Part shown: positions 32,616-43,845 of the stretch, in pieces | Position numbering within the stretch: the first letter of the stretch is position 1 | How the letters are laid out: the number at the start of each line of letters is the position of its first letter | DNA from: Aspidapion aeneum | Lineage: Eukaryota; Arthropoda; Insecta; Coleoptera; Brentidae | Direction of reading: 5' to 3' | Assembly (NCBI GenBank): GCA_963576565.1 | Contig: OY755047.1 | Location: 1,364,001-1,428,000 of the forward strand | DNA length: 64,000 nt | Notes under the pieces: generated by a model | The model's database searches: none | What the model saw: only the letters and a program-made list of their open reading frames with translations | Told to the model about the DNA's origin: nothing | Made by a program: the position numbers and the translations under genes

Positions 32616-33295
32616 TGAATCCTTTTTGTAAATATCTTCTGCTGCAGTAAGTTTCCCCCTTGGACATTTTTTGTTCCGCCTATGGAATTCTTTGCCTTTT
32701 GTCTTGAACAACGCAAGCAGTTGCCGAACAATAAGAAAATATTTCCTGCCACGTGCCCAATTGAGTGAATTTAAACTTTAATCAGGAGCAGGGGGGTGAT
32801 GGGAGGGGTAATACACGAGGCAGAGACTTGGGAGGAGAATAAATTAGTGGCGGTTCCTCTATTAGTGCACATGTACACGTGAATACACAGAATTTGGGTC
32901 TTATTTTCCAGCCAGAATAAAATGAGGGTTAAAAGAGCGTGCTATAATTTTTTTATTCATCATTATAAGGTATTAATTTTATATTTTACTCCTCCTAAGC
33001 CTTTTTTTGCTGGAAAACTCCATATTGTAAGTATTTTTCTTAAAAATAAATATCTTTTCAAAACTTTTATTCTTATTATATTATATAGGTACCTACCTAT
33101 TTCATTAGGTAGGTGCGTACGAATCTAGAAACTTAAAAAAATACCAATTGACTTTCTAAAAAATGCAAATATCCGAAACCATTCGTTATATCTTTAAAAT
33201 TGGAACTCCACACAGTTTTATAAAAAAATATGATACGCCAATGTTTCTTTTGGTTGGTCTAGAAAGTGTATGAAACGTGCTTAATCATCCTGTTT
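32616..33295. other. AT-rich DNA
   Basis: A GGTACCTACCTA...TAGGTAGGTGC inverted pair lies near 33089-33116. No gene recognised. Confidence 0.35.
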
Positions 33296-33421
33296 GAGCC
33301 CAGCCATAACAATAGACGCCCAATAAATGGGTGTGAATTGTGAACGGGCCGGATTCGAGTTGAGCCAGCGGTAACAATATAGAAACCCAATAAAAGGGTG
33401 TGAATTATGAACGGGCTGGAG
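33296..33421 (+). repeat. Two-copy tandem repeat of ~66 bp
   Basis: GAGCCCAGCCATAACAATAG and GAGCCAGCGGTAACAATATAG start the copies at 33296 and 33362; each runs to GAACGGGC(C/T)GGA. Confidence 0.75.
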
Positions 33422-34150
33422 TCAATTTCGTTAAACCTACCAGACGAGCATCTTTTTTTCTTGTAATATTAAAATTTTGTTTATGGTAAATTTGCTGAAA
33501 ATGAAGACCACCCAGTAAGACAAAAGTGCTGTAAACAGAGGGAGAAAGATAGATTGTTGAACCGTCTCCTTTCGTTCGTGCTCTTGTGAATCAATTGCGG
33601 TGATCGATGCCGCCCGCACCTCCGTGATACCAACCGTATTTTGAAAAAACTAGTGTGTATTTCTGTAATTCTTAGATAAGAAAAATAAACAGCTGACTCT
33701 CTTCTTGTAGATTTTAGCAAAAATGGGGAAAGTACTACGCTGACCTCTCAAAAAATCTTGTATATAAAGACTATTTTTCTATAAGTGAAATAATATCATA
33801 AAAATCGAGCTTTAGACAGATAATATTGTATAAAAGTTATTTTAAAAAAAACATTTCGTAGTATTTTTCGTCCTGATTCCAAATATACTGATTTTTGATA
33901 TAAAGGGTCAATAATTTTGTTTGATGCCGTTTAAAAATAAAGACAACCAAATGCATATTTTTGGAATCAAGAAGAAAAATGTTAAATGTTGAGATACAAA
34001 AACTTTTCATTACCACTGTATTAAATAATATTAAAAATCGGAAAAAAAATCTATTTAATTTTTAGGGGGGATAATTTTAAGGCATATTTGCCATTATAGT
34101 TTAACTCCCTAAAAAAAGGATTAATCGACATCTTGTTTAAGAGATGTTTT
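33422..34150. other. AT-rich DNA
   Basis: Overlapping short minus frames at 33437-33720 have no recognisable family. Nothing else is supported. Confidence 0.35.
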
Positions 34151-34340
34151 ATTTTCCAAGCGCGGATTTGAGGGGGGGAGGGTAACGTGGTCATAACCTC
34201 CTCTAGAAAAAAACATATGCACTTTTTGTTAATAATTAAAGGGAAAATAAGAGAATTATCCCGCTTAGAAAGAAAAATTTAATTAAAAATAATTTTTTCG
34301 TCGACTATTAGCTCCCCCCCCCCTAAAAAATCAGCGAGGT
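34151..34340. mobile_element. hAT-like remnant related to 14121-14580
   Basis: GCGCGGATTTGAGGGGGG at the left and CCCCCCCCCTAAAAAATCAGCG at the right resemble the ends of the 14.1-14.6-kb fragments, with a similar A/T-rich interior. No target duplication identified. Confidence 0.5.
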
Positions 34341-34811
34341 GGAAAATTTAATTTTGCAAATTACTAAAAGTTTGACTACGCCCATATCCGAGAACGTTCC
34401 TGAAATGACCGTTCCCAAAATGACATTTCCGCCATTATTATCTTTAATTTTTTGTACTATAATGTACAACAAAATATTTTAAAGTTGTGTTATAGACGCC
34501 TTGATTGACCTAAACTCATTCTATAACAGCATTCTTCACTTAAATATCAAAATAAAATTTGCTTACCAGTTTAATTTAATATTTAATACCGACAATCAAC
34601 TCAGCGTTGACAACATGTTTGAAGTTGCGATGGAAAGACCTAGTACAGCACCATCTGAAAATTTGAATAAAAAACATTTTAATATTTTATGTATCTGTTC
34701 CCCAAATGATGAGCTTCTGGCCGAACAACTTTCTTAATAAGTAAAATTAACGTTTACTTAAAATTTATTTATAAACCTTACTGATTCTAATTAAGGTTTA
34801 AAATATAGATT
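34341..34811. other. AT-rich DNA
   Basis: The 78-codon + frame at 34501-34737 is not recognised. Confidence 0.3.
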
Positions 34812-35280
34812 AGAAATAAAATTTTGGACTTCCATTGTCTTTATTTATTTTATTCTACTTGGTGTGCAGTCAGGTGTGACGGCCCGCCCCCTTTTTAATC
34901 CTAAGACGCCTGTTTTCCTTAAGAAGTGGTTTCCATATATTTCGTATGTCCGTGCTTGGTTGACTGAAAACTTCTTTATTCTGCATTATAAACGCAGCTT
35001 CAATAAACTTTCGATTTCACCAATGCGACTCCTTATGCAAAACTTTAGCTTCTGACCACTGAATCCTGTGATCATTTGACCATGCATGATCCGCTAAACC
35101 GGATTTTTCAATATCCCCTAATTGGGTACTTTTTAGATGTTCATTAACTGGTTTTGTTTTAGTTACAAAACTCCTTATCGTATTTCCCGATGAAAATACT
35201 GTTTTTATATTATAGTGCTTGGCTATTCGTCTTATGTTTTCTGAAATCCCTTGAATATATGGAATGTTAATAACACCCAA
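34812..35280 (-). mobile_element. Penelope-like element 3' fragment, GIY-YIG domain deleted
   Basis: Minus-strand frame from 35280: IPYIQGISENIRRIAKHYNI, then KTVFSSGNTIRSFVTKTKP, the pre-endonuclease linker of Penelope-like elements. It jumps directly to LGDIEKSGLADHAWSNDHRI, the end of the GIY-YIG endonuclease, so the core with the catalytic residues is missing. The C-terminus (FSQPSTDIRNIWKPLLKENR) follows in shifted frame to ~34875, then a 3' UTR with AAATAAAGACAATGGAAG. Assignment rests on the HAWSNDH and linker motifs as I know them in that family. Confidence 0.75.
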
Positions 35281-35334
35281 TTGATTTACTTTGAGAATTT
35301 GTTACATTGTTTTTAATTTTAGAGATCGTTGAGT

Positions 35335-35577
35335 TTATTTTTCAGTCAACCAAGCACGGACATACCAAACATATGGAAACTACTCCTTAAGGAAAACAGG
35401 CATTTTAGGACTAAAAAGGGGGCGGACCATCACACCTGACTGCACACCAAGTAGTATAAGCAGTACCTAGAGACTAGATTGTTTAGTTTACACTTGAAAA
35501 CGGTTAGAGATATTTACTAACTGAAACGTCGTGTTTTAAAATAAATAAAGACATAGGAAGTCCGAAATTTTATTTCT
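35335..35577 (+). mobile_element. Inverted second copy of the Penelope-like 3' end
   Basis: The + strand encodes FSQPSTDIPNIWKLLLKENR and a closing stop near 35436, complementary over ~115 bp to 34860-34975. An extra ~80 bp precedes the AAATAAAGACATAGGAAG tail. The pair makes an inverted repeat around a ~360-bp centre. Confidence 0.75.
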
Positions 35578-36181
35578 ACTCAATCATTGTCTACGAGTTT
35601 CAAACAAAAATATAGATTATTAAATTTAATTGATCTTAATATGTTTTTTGCCAATTTGAACTTCCCTTATTGAGTTATGAAAGCGTTCCCCAAATGATTT
35701 TTCGGGACAAAAAGAAAAAGAAGAATCAGGGACGTATTTAATTAAAATGATTTTGAAATGTAGAGATAAGTTTTAAGTAAACAATCTGAAAATAAGAAAA
35801 AAACTGTAATCAACTCAAATTCTCCACCTCCATGATTTTGACCCATAAACTTAAAAATGTTTAAAAAACATAAGATAGAAATGGAAAGTTTTTGAATCGA
35901 CATCCTGTATATAAAATTAATAGTAGATAATTAAAATACCAACTCTGCTGTATTCTGTGTAAATAAGGTAGGAAAAAATAATGATAATTAAAGAATATAT
36001 ATATGTTGTATTGTAGGAAATGAAATTTTGGTTTATTTACCAAATCAACTAGTGATTAATTTTCGGTTTTTCAATCAGTGTTCTAATGAAAGAATAATAA
36101 GTTGGAACATCCAACATTAAAACATTTTAAAATTATTTATGTTCATTCAAATTAAAACATACAATTAAATGATAATGGGGA
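35578..36181. other. AT-rich DNA
   Basis: No gene or element recognised; a small minus frame at 35861-36043 is not supported. Confidence 0.35.
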
Positions 36182-38224
36182 CCTTTTGCCATATACGTAA
36201 TATTCCAATACTCCCTGTCACCTATTTATAAAATAAAGGTACGAAAAATGCACATGAGCATGAAGTTAACGAAGCACCCATCGCAGATCGAATCGTGACT
36301 AGGTGGTTAATTTGCCGTTAATTAGTCATGAATTAGTTGTGGAAAAATTAATTTTGTCGCTCTTATTTTTGACCGTTTTTGAGGGTGCTTCGCTAACTTC
36401 ATATGAAGTTAGCGAAGCACCCTCGTAAAAATGGCTTTTATCAAAATCGAATATGGTGGATAATTTGCCGCTAATTAGTCGTGAATTAGTTGTGGAAAAA
36501 TTAATTTTGTCGCTCTTATTTTTGACCCTTTTTTTGGGTGCTTCGCTAACTTCATATGAAGTTAGCGAAGCACCCTCGTAAATGGCTTTTATGAAAATCG
36601 AATATGGTTGATAATTTGCCGCTAATTAGTCGTGAATTAGTTGTGGAAAAATTAATTTTGTCGCTCTTATTTTTGACCCTTTTTTTGGGTGCTTCGCTAA
36701 CTTCATATGAAGTTAGCGAAGCACCCTTGTAAAAATAGCTTTTATCAAAATCGAATATGGTGGATAATTTGCCGCTAATTAGTCGTGAATTAGTTGTGGA
36801 AAAATTAATTTTGTCGCTCTTATACTTATACTTCATATGAAGTTAGCGAAGCACCCTCGTAAATGGCTTTTATGAAAATCGAATATGGTGGATAATTTGC
36901 CGCTAATTAGTCGTGAATTAGTTGTGGAAAAATTAATTTTGTCGCTCTTATTTTTTACCCTTTTTTTGGATGCTTCGCTAACTTCATATGAAGTTAGCGA
37001 AGCACCCTTGTAAAAATAGCTTTTATCAAAATCGAATATGGTGGATAATTTGCCGCTAATTAGTCGTGAATTAGTTGTGGAAAAATTAATTTTGTCGTTC
37101 TTATTTTTGACCCTTTTTTTGAGTGCTTCGCTTAATTCATATAAAGTTAGAGAGGCACCCAAAAAACACTCAAAACTAAACGCGACAAAATTGATTTTTC
37201 CACAACTAATTAACGACTAATTAGCGGCAAATTATCCATCATATTCGATTTCGATACGTCATGTCTAAAGCCATTTTTACGAAGGTGCTTCGCTAACTTC
37301 ATATGAAGTTAGCAAAGCACCCTCAAAAACGGTAAAAAATAAGAGCGACAAAATTAATTTTTCCACAACTAATTCACGACTAATTAGCGGCAAATTATCC
37401 ACCATATTCGATTTTGATAAAAGCCATTTTTACGAGGGTGCTTCGCTAACTTCATATGAAGTTAGCGAAGCACCCTCAAAAACGGTCAAAAATAAAAGCG
37501 ACAAAATTAATTTTTCCACAACTAATTCACGACTAATTAACGGCAAATTATCCACCTAGTCACGATTCGATTTGCGATGGGTGCAAAAATATGAAGTTAG
37601 CGAAGCACCCAAAAAAAGGGTCAAAAATAAGAGCGACAAAATTAATTTTTCCACAACTAATTCACGACTAATTAGCGGCAAGTTATCCACCATATTCGAT
37701 TTTGATAAAAGCCATTTTTACGAGGGTGCTTCGCTAACTTCATATGAAGTTAGCGAAGCACTCTCAAAAACGGTCAAAAATAAGAGCGACAAAATTAATT
37801 TTTCCACAAATAATTCACGACTAATTAACGGCAAATTATCCACCTAGTCACGATTCGATCTGCGATGGGTGCTTCGCTAACTTCATTAATAGAGTTCTTG
37901 TCAACTGTACGCCGATGATTTGACGTAACGAATACAAGAATAAAATAATTTTCATGCGTAAAAGTATAACCAATCAGGACATTTTATCTTAAGGATCGCA
38001 AGGAAGATAGACTTATACCCATTGATAGCTATTTCAAATATGTTCCGCATCGTAAGGTACCGTAGGTATTGCAATAATACGTACTATATGGAAATAATAT
38101 GCATATGTCTTTGAAAGCAACCAATCAGGTCTTTTTTGCTTAAGGACCCCAAGACCCTCATGTTTGCATCATGAATGGGCAGTTACCGTGGGTATTGGAA
38201 TATTATGTATATGCCTTTTGCAGC
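36182..38224. repeat. Distant inverted repeat flanking the fold-back array
   Basis: GCCATATACGTAATATTCC at ~36188 and its near complement GGAATATTATGTATATGCC at ~38198 match over ~27 bp with two mismatches. A weaker copy (GGTATTGCAATAATACG) lies near 38064. It may mark an older host element of the array. Confidence 0.45.
36260..37886. repeat. 1.63-kb fold-back array of ~150-bp units
   Basis: Both outer ends read inward ATGAAGTTA(G/A)CGAAGCACCC followed by ATCGCAGATCGAATCGTGAC. Inside, ~150-bp units carry AATTTGCCGCTAATTAGTCG and GTGGAAAAATTAATTTTGTC, separated by the palindromic joint GCTTCGCTAACTTCATATGAAGTTAGCGAAGC. Units at 36260-37130 face one way and those at 37150-37886 the other, so the whole can fold on itself. 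Open frames of 60-109 codons through it are repeat translations. Confidence 0.85.
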
Positions 38225-40082
38225 TACACTTATCCTTTATTCAGTGGCGTATTTCTAAAACAATCTTACGCTTAGGGGGTGTGGGGTTGGGCCTCAAGCT
38301 TCCCGCCCCCCTAGGTGCGCACATTCTTTATTAATGTGACATTAAACGACAGATGTCACGTGATTATTTAGTCCAATGTTTACCTTTTGCAGACACCATT
38401 TTTATTTGTGTTTAATGCTGACAGTTATTTTTTGTTTTTGTTTTTATTTGAATTTTTGGGAAAACCTAACCTTAAATTTTGTTTTGATACTTTTGGGCTC
38501 TTTAGCCAAACCTTTAAAAAAGAAACTCCCTGTTTGGGAAAATTCCGATCAGGTGATAATTTTTCTCTTTATAGAAAGATATTTTCTCCTTGAACACCTG
38601 ATCATTTTGGCAAAAATCATGCGCGCTTTACACACGCTGGGAGTTTGAAGCGCCCCCGTGTATTTGTCATGGGAATGAAAAACCACTTCCGAAAAGACAC
38701 TGAAAGAAGTCACATGTGTTTTAAGATTAAGACCAAAATTCCATCCACAAGAAAGTCCGCGGCGCCGTGAGTGAAACTGTGGAACTGCTGTTAAATGAAA
38801 GAAGGTAAGCTTCTAGCGTGTTGCCGATTTTTTTCCTTTGTTTTAGTTCAATAAACGTCTGTTTTCCCAGACGCGGTGAATTTAACTTTAAGGTAATTTT
38901 TTAGTGAAATCTCTAGTCTTCTCTTCTTCAGGCACTCAGCTGTCTAATTTGCGCTATCCTTTATTTATCTGTCAAAAGCCTATTTTGTTTTCTGTTGGCA
39001 AAATTAATTAAAAAATTATTAATTAAGGGATAAAGTTCAAACCAGGTAACTGCGCATGCCTCAAATAAAGAATAAGTGAAAAATGTCACATGCAAAAGGT
39101 CCGTAATACCTGTGTACTAAAACAAAGTTATCATAATTTTAAAGACTGATAAAAACGAATACTATTTAAAAAGCATATCGTCGGCGAAACCCGAAAAATG
39201 TGTAATTCCACATTAAGAAAAAAAAATTAAAATAAAACAAAAGTACATTAGAAAAATTAAAATACCGCAAAAGGACAGGATAAGTTGTAAGAAATACTAA
39301 TTATCCTACATAGAGACTATATTTTAAATACCACAAGAGTTTTACGAATCCAATTTTTAAAAAAATTGTGTTTTTCGTCTCTCCTGTAAATTTTGTCAAA
39401 TTGGAGTTACACACTTTTCCGGATTTCGCCGACGATGTTATGTAATATTTACGTGGACTAATCAAAGTCTCTAAATCCGCGCAAACAAACGTGTATTTTT
39501 ACCAACGTTTTTTATTCGCCTAAACACGTGGGTAGTAAATACATCTGTAAAAAGAATATCTCAAAAAATTAAAAACATTTGTGTCCGCCATACTTATAAT
39601 GGTTAAATGCTACAGGATTCATAAGAAATTATTACTGTATGTAAGATAAAAACATTGTTTCGGGATAACCAAACCCACAGCCAATACCTGTCTACTGTAC
39701 GCCCCGGTAAAGTTTAGGGAGGAAATTTATGACAACGATTGTTTCCCCTACCACGGCGATTTCTTTTTTTGGCAGAAAGTCGTAAAGAAAATCGATCGAG
39801 GGTAGTTGTACATAAAATATCGAAAATTTAGACGATATTTACGTAACGTATTTAATCCTTTTTTTCAAGCTTGTTCTTTTTTATATTATCTAATGCCGTG
39901 TCTGCCACAAACTAGAGTTTATGGCTTTCCAAGCGAAACAAATAAGAGAGGGGTCTGTTTTAAAAGCAAATTCTTTCATATTGATTTAAGAACTACCTAA
40001 CAAATTAAATTCTCAAAAATACCACCGGTCTGTGCTAAACAGTATCCGAGCCTGTTATAAAACTCAGTTCAGACATTACTTA
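37887..40082. other. Mostly unassigned DNA
   Basis: A CAGTGGCGTATTTC terminus with GGGGGTGTGG at ~38246-38320 looks hAT-like. Two degenerate copies of an ACCAATCAGG...CTTAAGGA segment lie near 37970 and 38121. Open frames at 38376-38648 and 39806-40000 are not recognised. A GAAG|GTAAGC donor-like site at ~38804 follows a stretch with no open frame. Confidence 0.35.
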
Positions 40083-40722
40083 GCATTGTAGTATTTGTTT
40101 AGGTAGTCTTTGATCATTTATTCTTTGTACATGTCCGTACCACACCAGTTGTTTTGTTCTTATATCATCCACTAAAGTACGTTCACCCACTGTCATAATT
40201 TCTCTTATTCTTTGATTTGTAACTCTTTCTCTTTTTGATTTCCCTGGTGCTCTTCTCCAATAGTCCATCTCCGTAGCGGAAAGTATTTTTTCTGTTGTAT
40301 CCTTGATTGGCCATACTTCTGAGCCGTATGTAATAATACTTTTTACAGTGGTGTTATATATAAGCTTTTTGTTATGTTTTGATATACTTTGGTCCCAAAT
40401 TATTCCATTTAATAAAGTTATTGCTTTTGTTCCTTCCTACGTTTCGATCTTTTATACCTTTGTCTAGAGTTCCGTCAGCTGTAATTTTTAGACCTAAGTA
40501 TTTATACTCATCACAGGACTGAATTGGCTGCCCGGTATTTAAGATTAGATCCTGTTTCGTTCCACCGATACACATATACTCTGTCTTATTGAGATTAACC
40601 TCTACTTCCCACTTATTGTACTCTTCTATTAGTTTTCGTGTCATATATTCGAGGTCGTCATAATCCTGAGCCACTACCATCTAATCATCGGCGAAAAATA
40701 AAGTATACAAGGTGGTTTCTCT
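40083..40722 (-). mobile_element. LINE-C fragment, catalytic box to C-terminal region, broken
   Basis: Minus strand: FADD region with stop near 40682 (DDLEYMTRKLIEEYNKW), VNLNKTEYMCIGGTKQD, YKYLGLKITADGTLDKG, a frameshift near 40435, then WYGHVQRINDQRLPKQ, truncated at ~40083. It lacks the last ~45 codons seen in the other copies. Confidence 0.8.
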
Positions 40723-41324
40723 TGCCATGCGAATAAATTTGCCTTTTTGCATTTGTGGCAAAAATTGACATCCTGTTCGTTAGAAATGGGTCACTATATT
40801 TTGGACCGTGCTAAGGCTTGGAAAATCTCTTCCCTCAAACGCGACAAAAAATAAATTTTCCACATCTTGACAGCTATTTCCGCCGAAAAACCATTGAACA
40901 ATCTGTACGCTAAATATAATACGCGGCATGGCTTGAGCTTAAATTCGCGTGAAAAAGAAATACCCACTTCTCACCTGTTTCGCTACCCACGACGGAATGA
41001 AGAACCAGCCCAAATACAGGTCTAAAACAGCGAAAACTATTTCAAGAAACCGCCCAAAATATTTTTTTTCTCTCTTTAACTTCTCTCTTACACACATTAA
41101 GCACAGCAAGCAGACTATAAATCTTAGAGCATTTAGCCATGCTGTATAATCGCTGCGCCTGCGCATAAATGTTTGGCGCATTTTTGGTATTGCTAGTCCT
41201 TACAAATATATTTACTAACTACGTGTGCCAGAACTAAATTTATTTGGCGCCAATGGCAAAAAACAAACGACAGTTTTAGTATGCGCGCGCTTTTATAGAC
41301 ACTCTGGTGCCCACGAGCAACTTA
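40723..41324. other. Unassigned, less repetitive DNA
   Basis: GCTGCGCCTGCGCATAAAT near 41153-41171 resembles an NRF-1/Ewg-type site, but no gene follows. Overlapping frames at 40939-41181 are unsupported. Confidence 0.3.
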
Positions 41325-41326
41325 TA

Positions 41327-41669
41327 CCCTATTCAGACTATGCTTCAAACTCATGCAACTTCTTAGACGCATTTTTTCTTTGATGCGTGAAGTTCCAAGG
41401 GTTTTACACCATGCAACTTAAACCCAGATCACCAAACTTTGGGATTTTTTGCATGCAAATTTTTGATGCAACTTTTTTATAAAATTAGTTGGCACTTTTA
41501 ATAAAATGTATGCAATTTTTTAATAAAATTGCATGCAACTTTTTGATAAAATTGCATGCAACTTTTTAATAAAATTTCATGCAACTTTTTGATAAAATTT
41601 TAAGCAACTTTTTAACAAAATTGCATGCATTTACGAGTTGTATGGAATAGTTGCATGGTCTGAACAGGG
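41327..41669. mobile_element. 343-bp MITE with internal ~24-bp minisatellite
   Basis: The left end CCCTATTCAGACTATGC and the right end read inward CCCTGTTCAGACCATGC are inverted repeats; TA flanks both sides (41325-41326, 41670-41671). Between ~41450 and 41635 are about seven copies of a TTGCATGCAACTTTTTGATAAAA-like unit. Non-coding. Confidence 0.75.
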
Positions 41670-41671
41670 TA

Positions 41672-42032
41672 TTACTATGTGTGTAATCCTTTAGTAATTT
41701 TTCTGTTTTTGTTACCAATTTTTGTTGCTCAATTAGTTTTCTAGTTATTAATAATAAAACTTATGTTTTTTTTTCCTGAACCTTAGTGAATAAAAATTAA
41801 ATATAAATAAAAAGTAAATCTATGAAAGTAAGTGGTTTTTCTTATTTTGTTCCGTGGCAGTCTTTTCATATTTTAAAAATTGTTATTATGAAAAGCTCTT
41901 ATATAAAAATGTCAAGATAGCTTAGCAAAATTGCGCCGGTCGGCACATCAAGGTTTACATGGTAGTAATATACGGAAATAGATAATCACAAATATTGATA
42001 ATTGAATTGATATTGAAAATTTTAATAAAAAA
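41672..42032. other. AT-rich DNA
   Basis: Nothing recognised. Confidence 0.3.
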
Positions 42033-42613
42033 AACACCCAACTGCCATGGGCGCACCCAGGGGGGGCCCGCCCCCCCCCCAAGCCTCAGATTTTTTTAAT
42101 ATATTTTGTACATATTTGATGATAAAACATGAAAAATACCTTAAAATTTGACATCAGGAGGCTTCGGGCCCCCCCAACTCCAAGCAGTGCCGTACTTGCG
42201 AAAAGACATGATGACCTTTTTTTTTTTTTTGGGTCGCAAGTTTTTTGAGGGCGCGCGTTGTAGCTGTCGGGCCCCCCACACATGATGATTTTTTTTTTTT
42301 TTTTTTGGTCGCAAGTTTTTTGGTCGCAAGTTTTTTGAGGGCGCGCTTCGTAGCTGTCGGGCCCCCCCAAGACACATTCCTGGGTGCGCCACTGCAACTG
42401 CTAAATTTACTTGTAAGTACTAGTCGCAGTTGAGTACAAAATTAATAAGTATAGGTACCTATAATGTACGACATGCTTCAACTTTTAGTTTTGATGCCCA
42501 ACGCGCACTTACGAAATTATACAGTTTTGTATTTTTATGAATTAGGTTATTGGGTAATTTTGTACCCAACTGCGACTAGTAGTTACAAGAAAATTTAGCA
42601 GTTGAGTGTTTTT
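42033..42613. mobile_element. Fold-back element carrying an inserted hAT-like MITE
   Basis: The right arm read inward, CACTCAACTGCTAAATTTTC then CTAGTCGCAGTTGGGTACAA, matches the left arm CACCCAACTGC...TAAATTTACTTG...CTAGTCGCAGTTGAGTACAA once the insertion at 42046-42391 is removed. The centre lies near 42480-42500. Confidence 0.7.
42046..42391. mobile_element. hAT-like MITE with internal duplication
   Basis: The left end CATGGGCGCACCCAGGGGGG and right end read inward CAGTGGCGCACCCAGGAATG are inverted repeats. CAACTGC flanks both sides (7 bp visible, an 8th mismatched). Inside, a segment with GGTCGCAAGTTTTTTGAGGG and GTAGCTGTCGGGCCCCCC is duplicated in tandem. Short frames through poly-K stretches are artefacts. 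Confidence 0.7.
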
Positions 42614-42692
42614 TTTATTATGTTTTTTTTATTTCAAACTTTTAGCATATCAAACGAATTTCAATAAAATCGCCTGAAATTTGCGTACGTAA

Positions 42693-43430
42693 AATAGTAG
42701 TTTACCTAACTAGTGCGGAAAGTGCCTCTTTTCCGCACGCGATTGCAGATGGCCAAACGACACGATAGCGGAGTTTGGCCAGCAATCAAGTGCGGAAAAG
42801 ACACTTTACGCACGAGTTAGGTACACTTTTTTTTCTATAAGCGTGAGGAAAAAACTAAAAATTAATCAGAAAATTATTTATATTCAAAACGTTTTAATCA
42901 AATCAATTATTATTATTCACATTCTAGCGGCTTCTAGAACTGACTGGGGTAGATCTTCGTCCGAAGAATCCATTGAAAATCTGATTTTTTTGTTTGAAAA
43001 ATTCAAAAGACGCTTGTATCTGCAAAATTGGCTTTGTTTTGACAGTTTGTACTTTGTTGCTATGGTGATTTAAGATGCCAAATCTAAAACCACTAGTGTT
43101 CATTGTTGTTTGACATTGACAATGACGATATTTATACCGGGGAGGTTTAAAACTTATAATTTGAACCTATTTTACTGAAAACTTTATTTTATCGAAAATA
43201 TTGAAAATATAGCAGAATTTTAGTCAATTTGAATATTTTTAGGATATTTCGTGTGCTAGGAAAGATACAAATGTATTTTGAACGGTCTAAATTTTATAGA
43301 ACACCTCAAAATCGTAACAAATTTACTTTTCCGCACTAGTGCGGAAAAAGTATTTTTCCGCACTAGTGCGGAAAAGTGGCACTAAAATGCGTGCGGAAAA
43401 GTGGACTTTTCCGCACGCTTATAGAAAAAT
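42693..43430 (-). mobile_element. Internally deleted copy of the recombinase element (family 1, copy 2)
   Basis: The left 117-nt hairpin (42705-42821), inverted repeat, and right palindromes are kept, but everything corresponding to ~25970-27033 of copy 1 is gone. The join lies near 42920, between the codons for the C-terminal Asn run and codon ~29 of the recombinase; N-terminal codons survive at ~42925-43000. Two 22-bp palindromes (43327-43348, 43354-43375) replace the single one in copy 1. Confidence 0.8.
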
Positions 43431-43778
43431 ACTTTTACCTACTCGCGTGCGGTAAAGTAATTACTTTACCGCACACTGTGTGGTAAAGTTACTTTACCGC
43501 ACGCGCGTCACTTAGAAACCTTAGCAACGCATCAATAAGACAGCTTCAATATTTGTTTACATTTCAATTTCATCTAATTTGACATGTTTATTTATAAATA
43601 ACATTCAATTTCTTGCAAAAAAAAGGTACTCATAGGTAAAATATTGTACCTAACACATGCGGAAAGTGTCTTTACCACCCTTGACGGCTGGACCGAACTT
43701 CGCTCCACGTCGTTCGGCCAACTGCCGTCGTGTGCGGTAAAGTATCAATTTCTGCATTTGTTAGGTAAATAACTATTA
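43431..43778 (-). mobile_element. Hairpin-ended non-autonomous element, family 2 (~348 bp)
   Basis: It reads right to left. Its hairpin end is at 43778 (AATAGTTATTTACCTAAC on the minus strand) with a 117-nt hairpin at 43649-43765, whose loop reads GACGTGGAGCGAA on the minus strand. The other end carries a 28-bp perfect palindrome at 43447-43474 (half-site GTGCGGTAAAGTAA) and meets the right end of copy 2 of family 1 directly. The stem core is GTGCGGTAAAG instead of GTGCGGAAAAG. Confidence 0.7.
43447..43474. promoter_or_regulatory. 28-bp perfect palindrome of family 2
   Basis: The half-site GTGCGGTAAAGTAA is followed by its complement. A second, imperfect version follows to ~43503. It corresponds in position to the palindromes of families 1 and 3. 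Confidence 0.5.
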
Positions 43779-43845
43779 CGCCCTTCAGGGCGCAAAAGTA
43801 CCACTTTACGCCTGTCTTTGGAAACAATAAAACATCAAAAAATGA

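Noticed and set aside
38376..38648. 90-codon hydrophobic open frame as a small membrane protein
   Set aside because: T-rich DNA gives Phe/Leu-rich frames by chance; no signal or family feature is visible.
38700..38810. First exon ending at a GAAG|GTAAGC donor
   Set aside because: All three frames before the donor contain stops and no matching acceptor or partner exon was found; a non-coding exon cannot be excluded.
41150..41175. NRF-1/Ewg-like promoter site GCTGCGCCTGCGCA
   Set aside because: A single imperfect match with no downstream gene.
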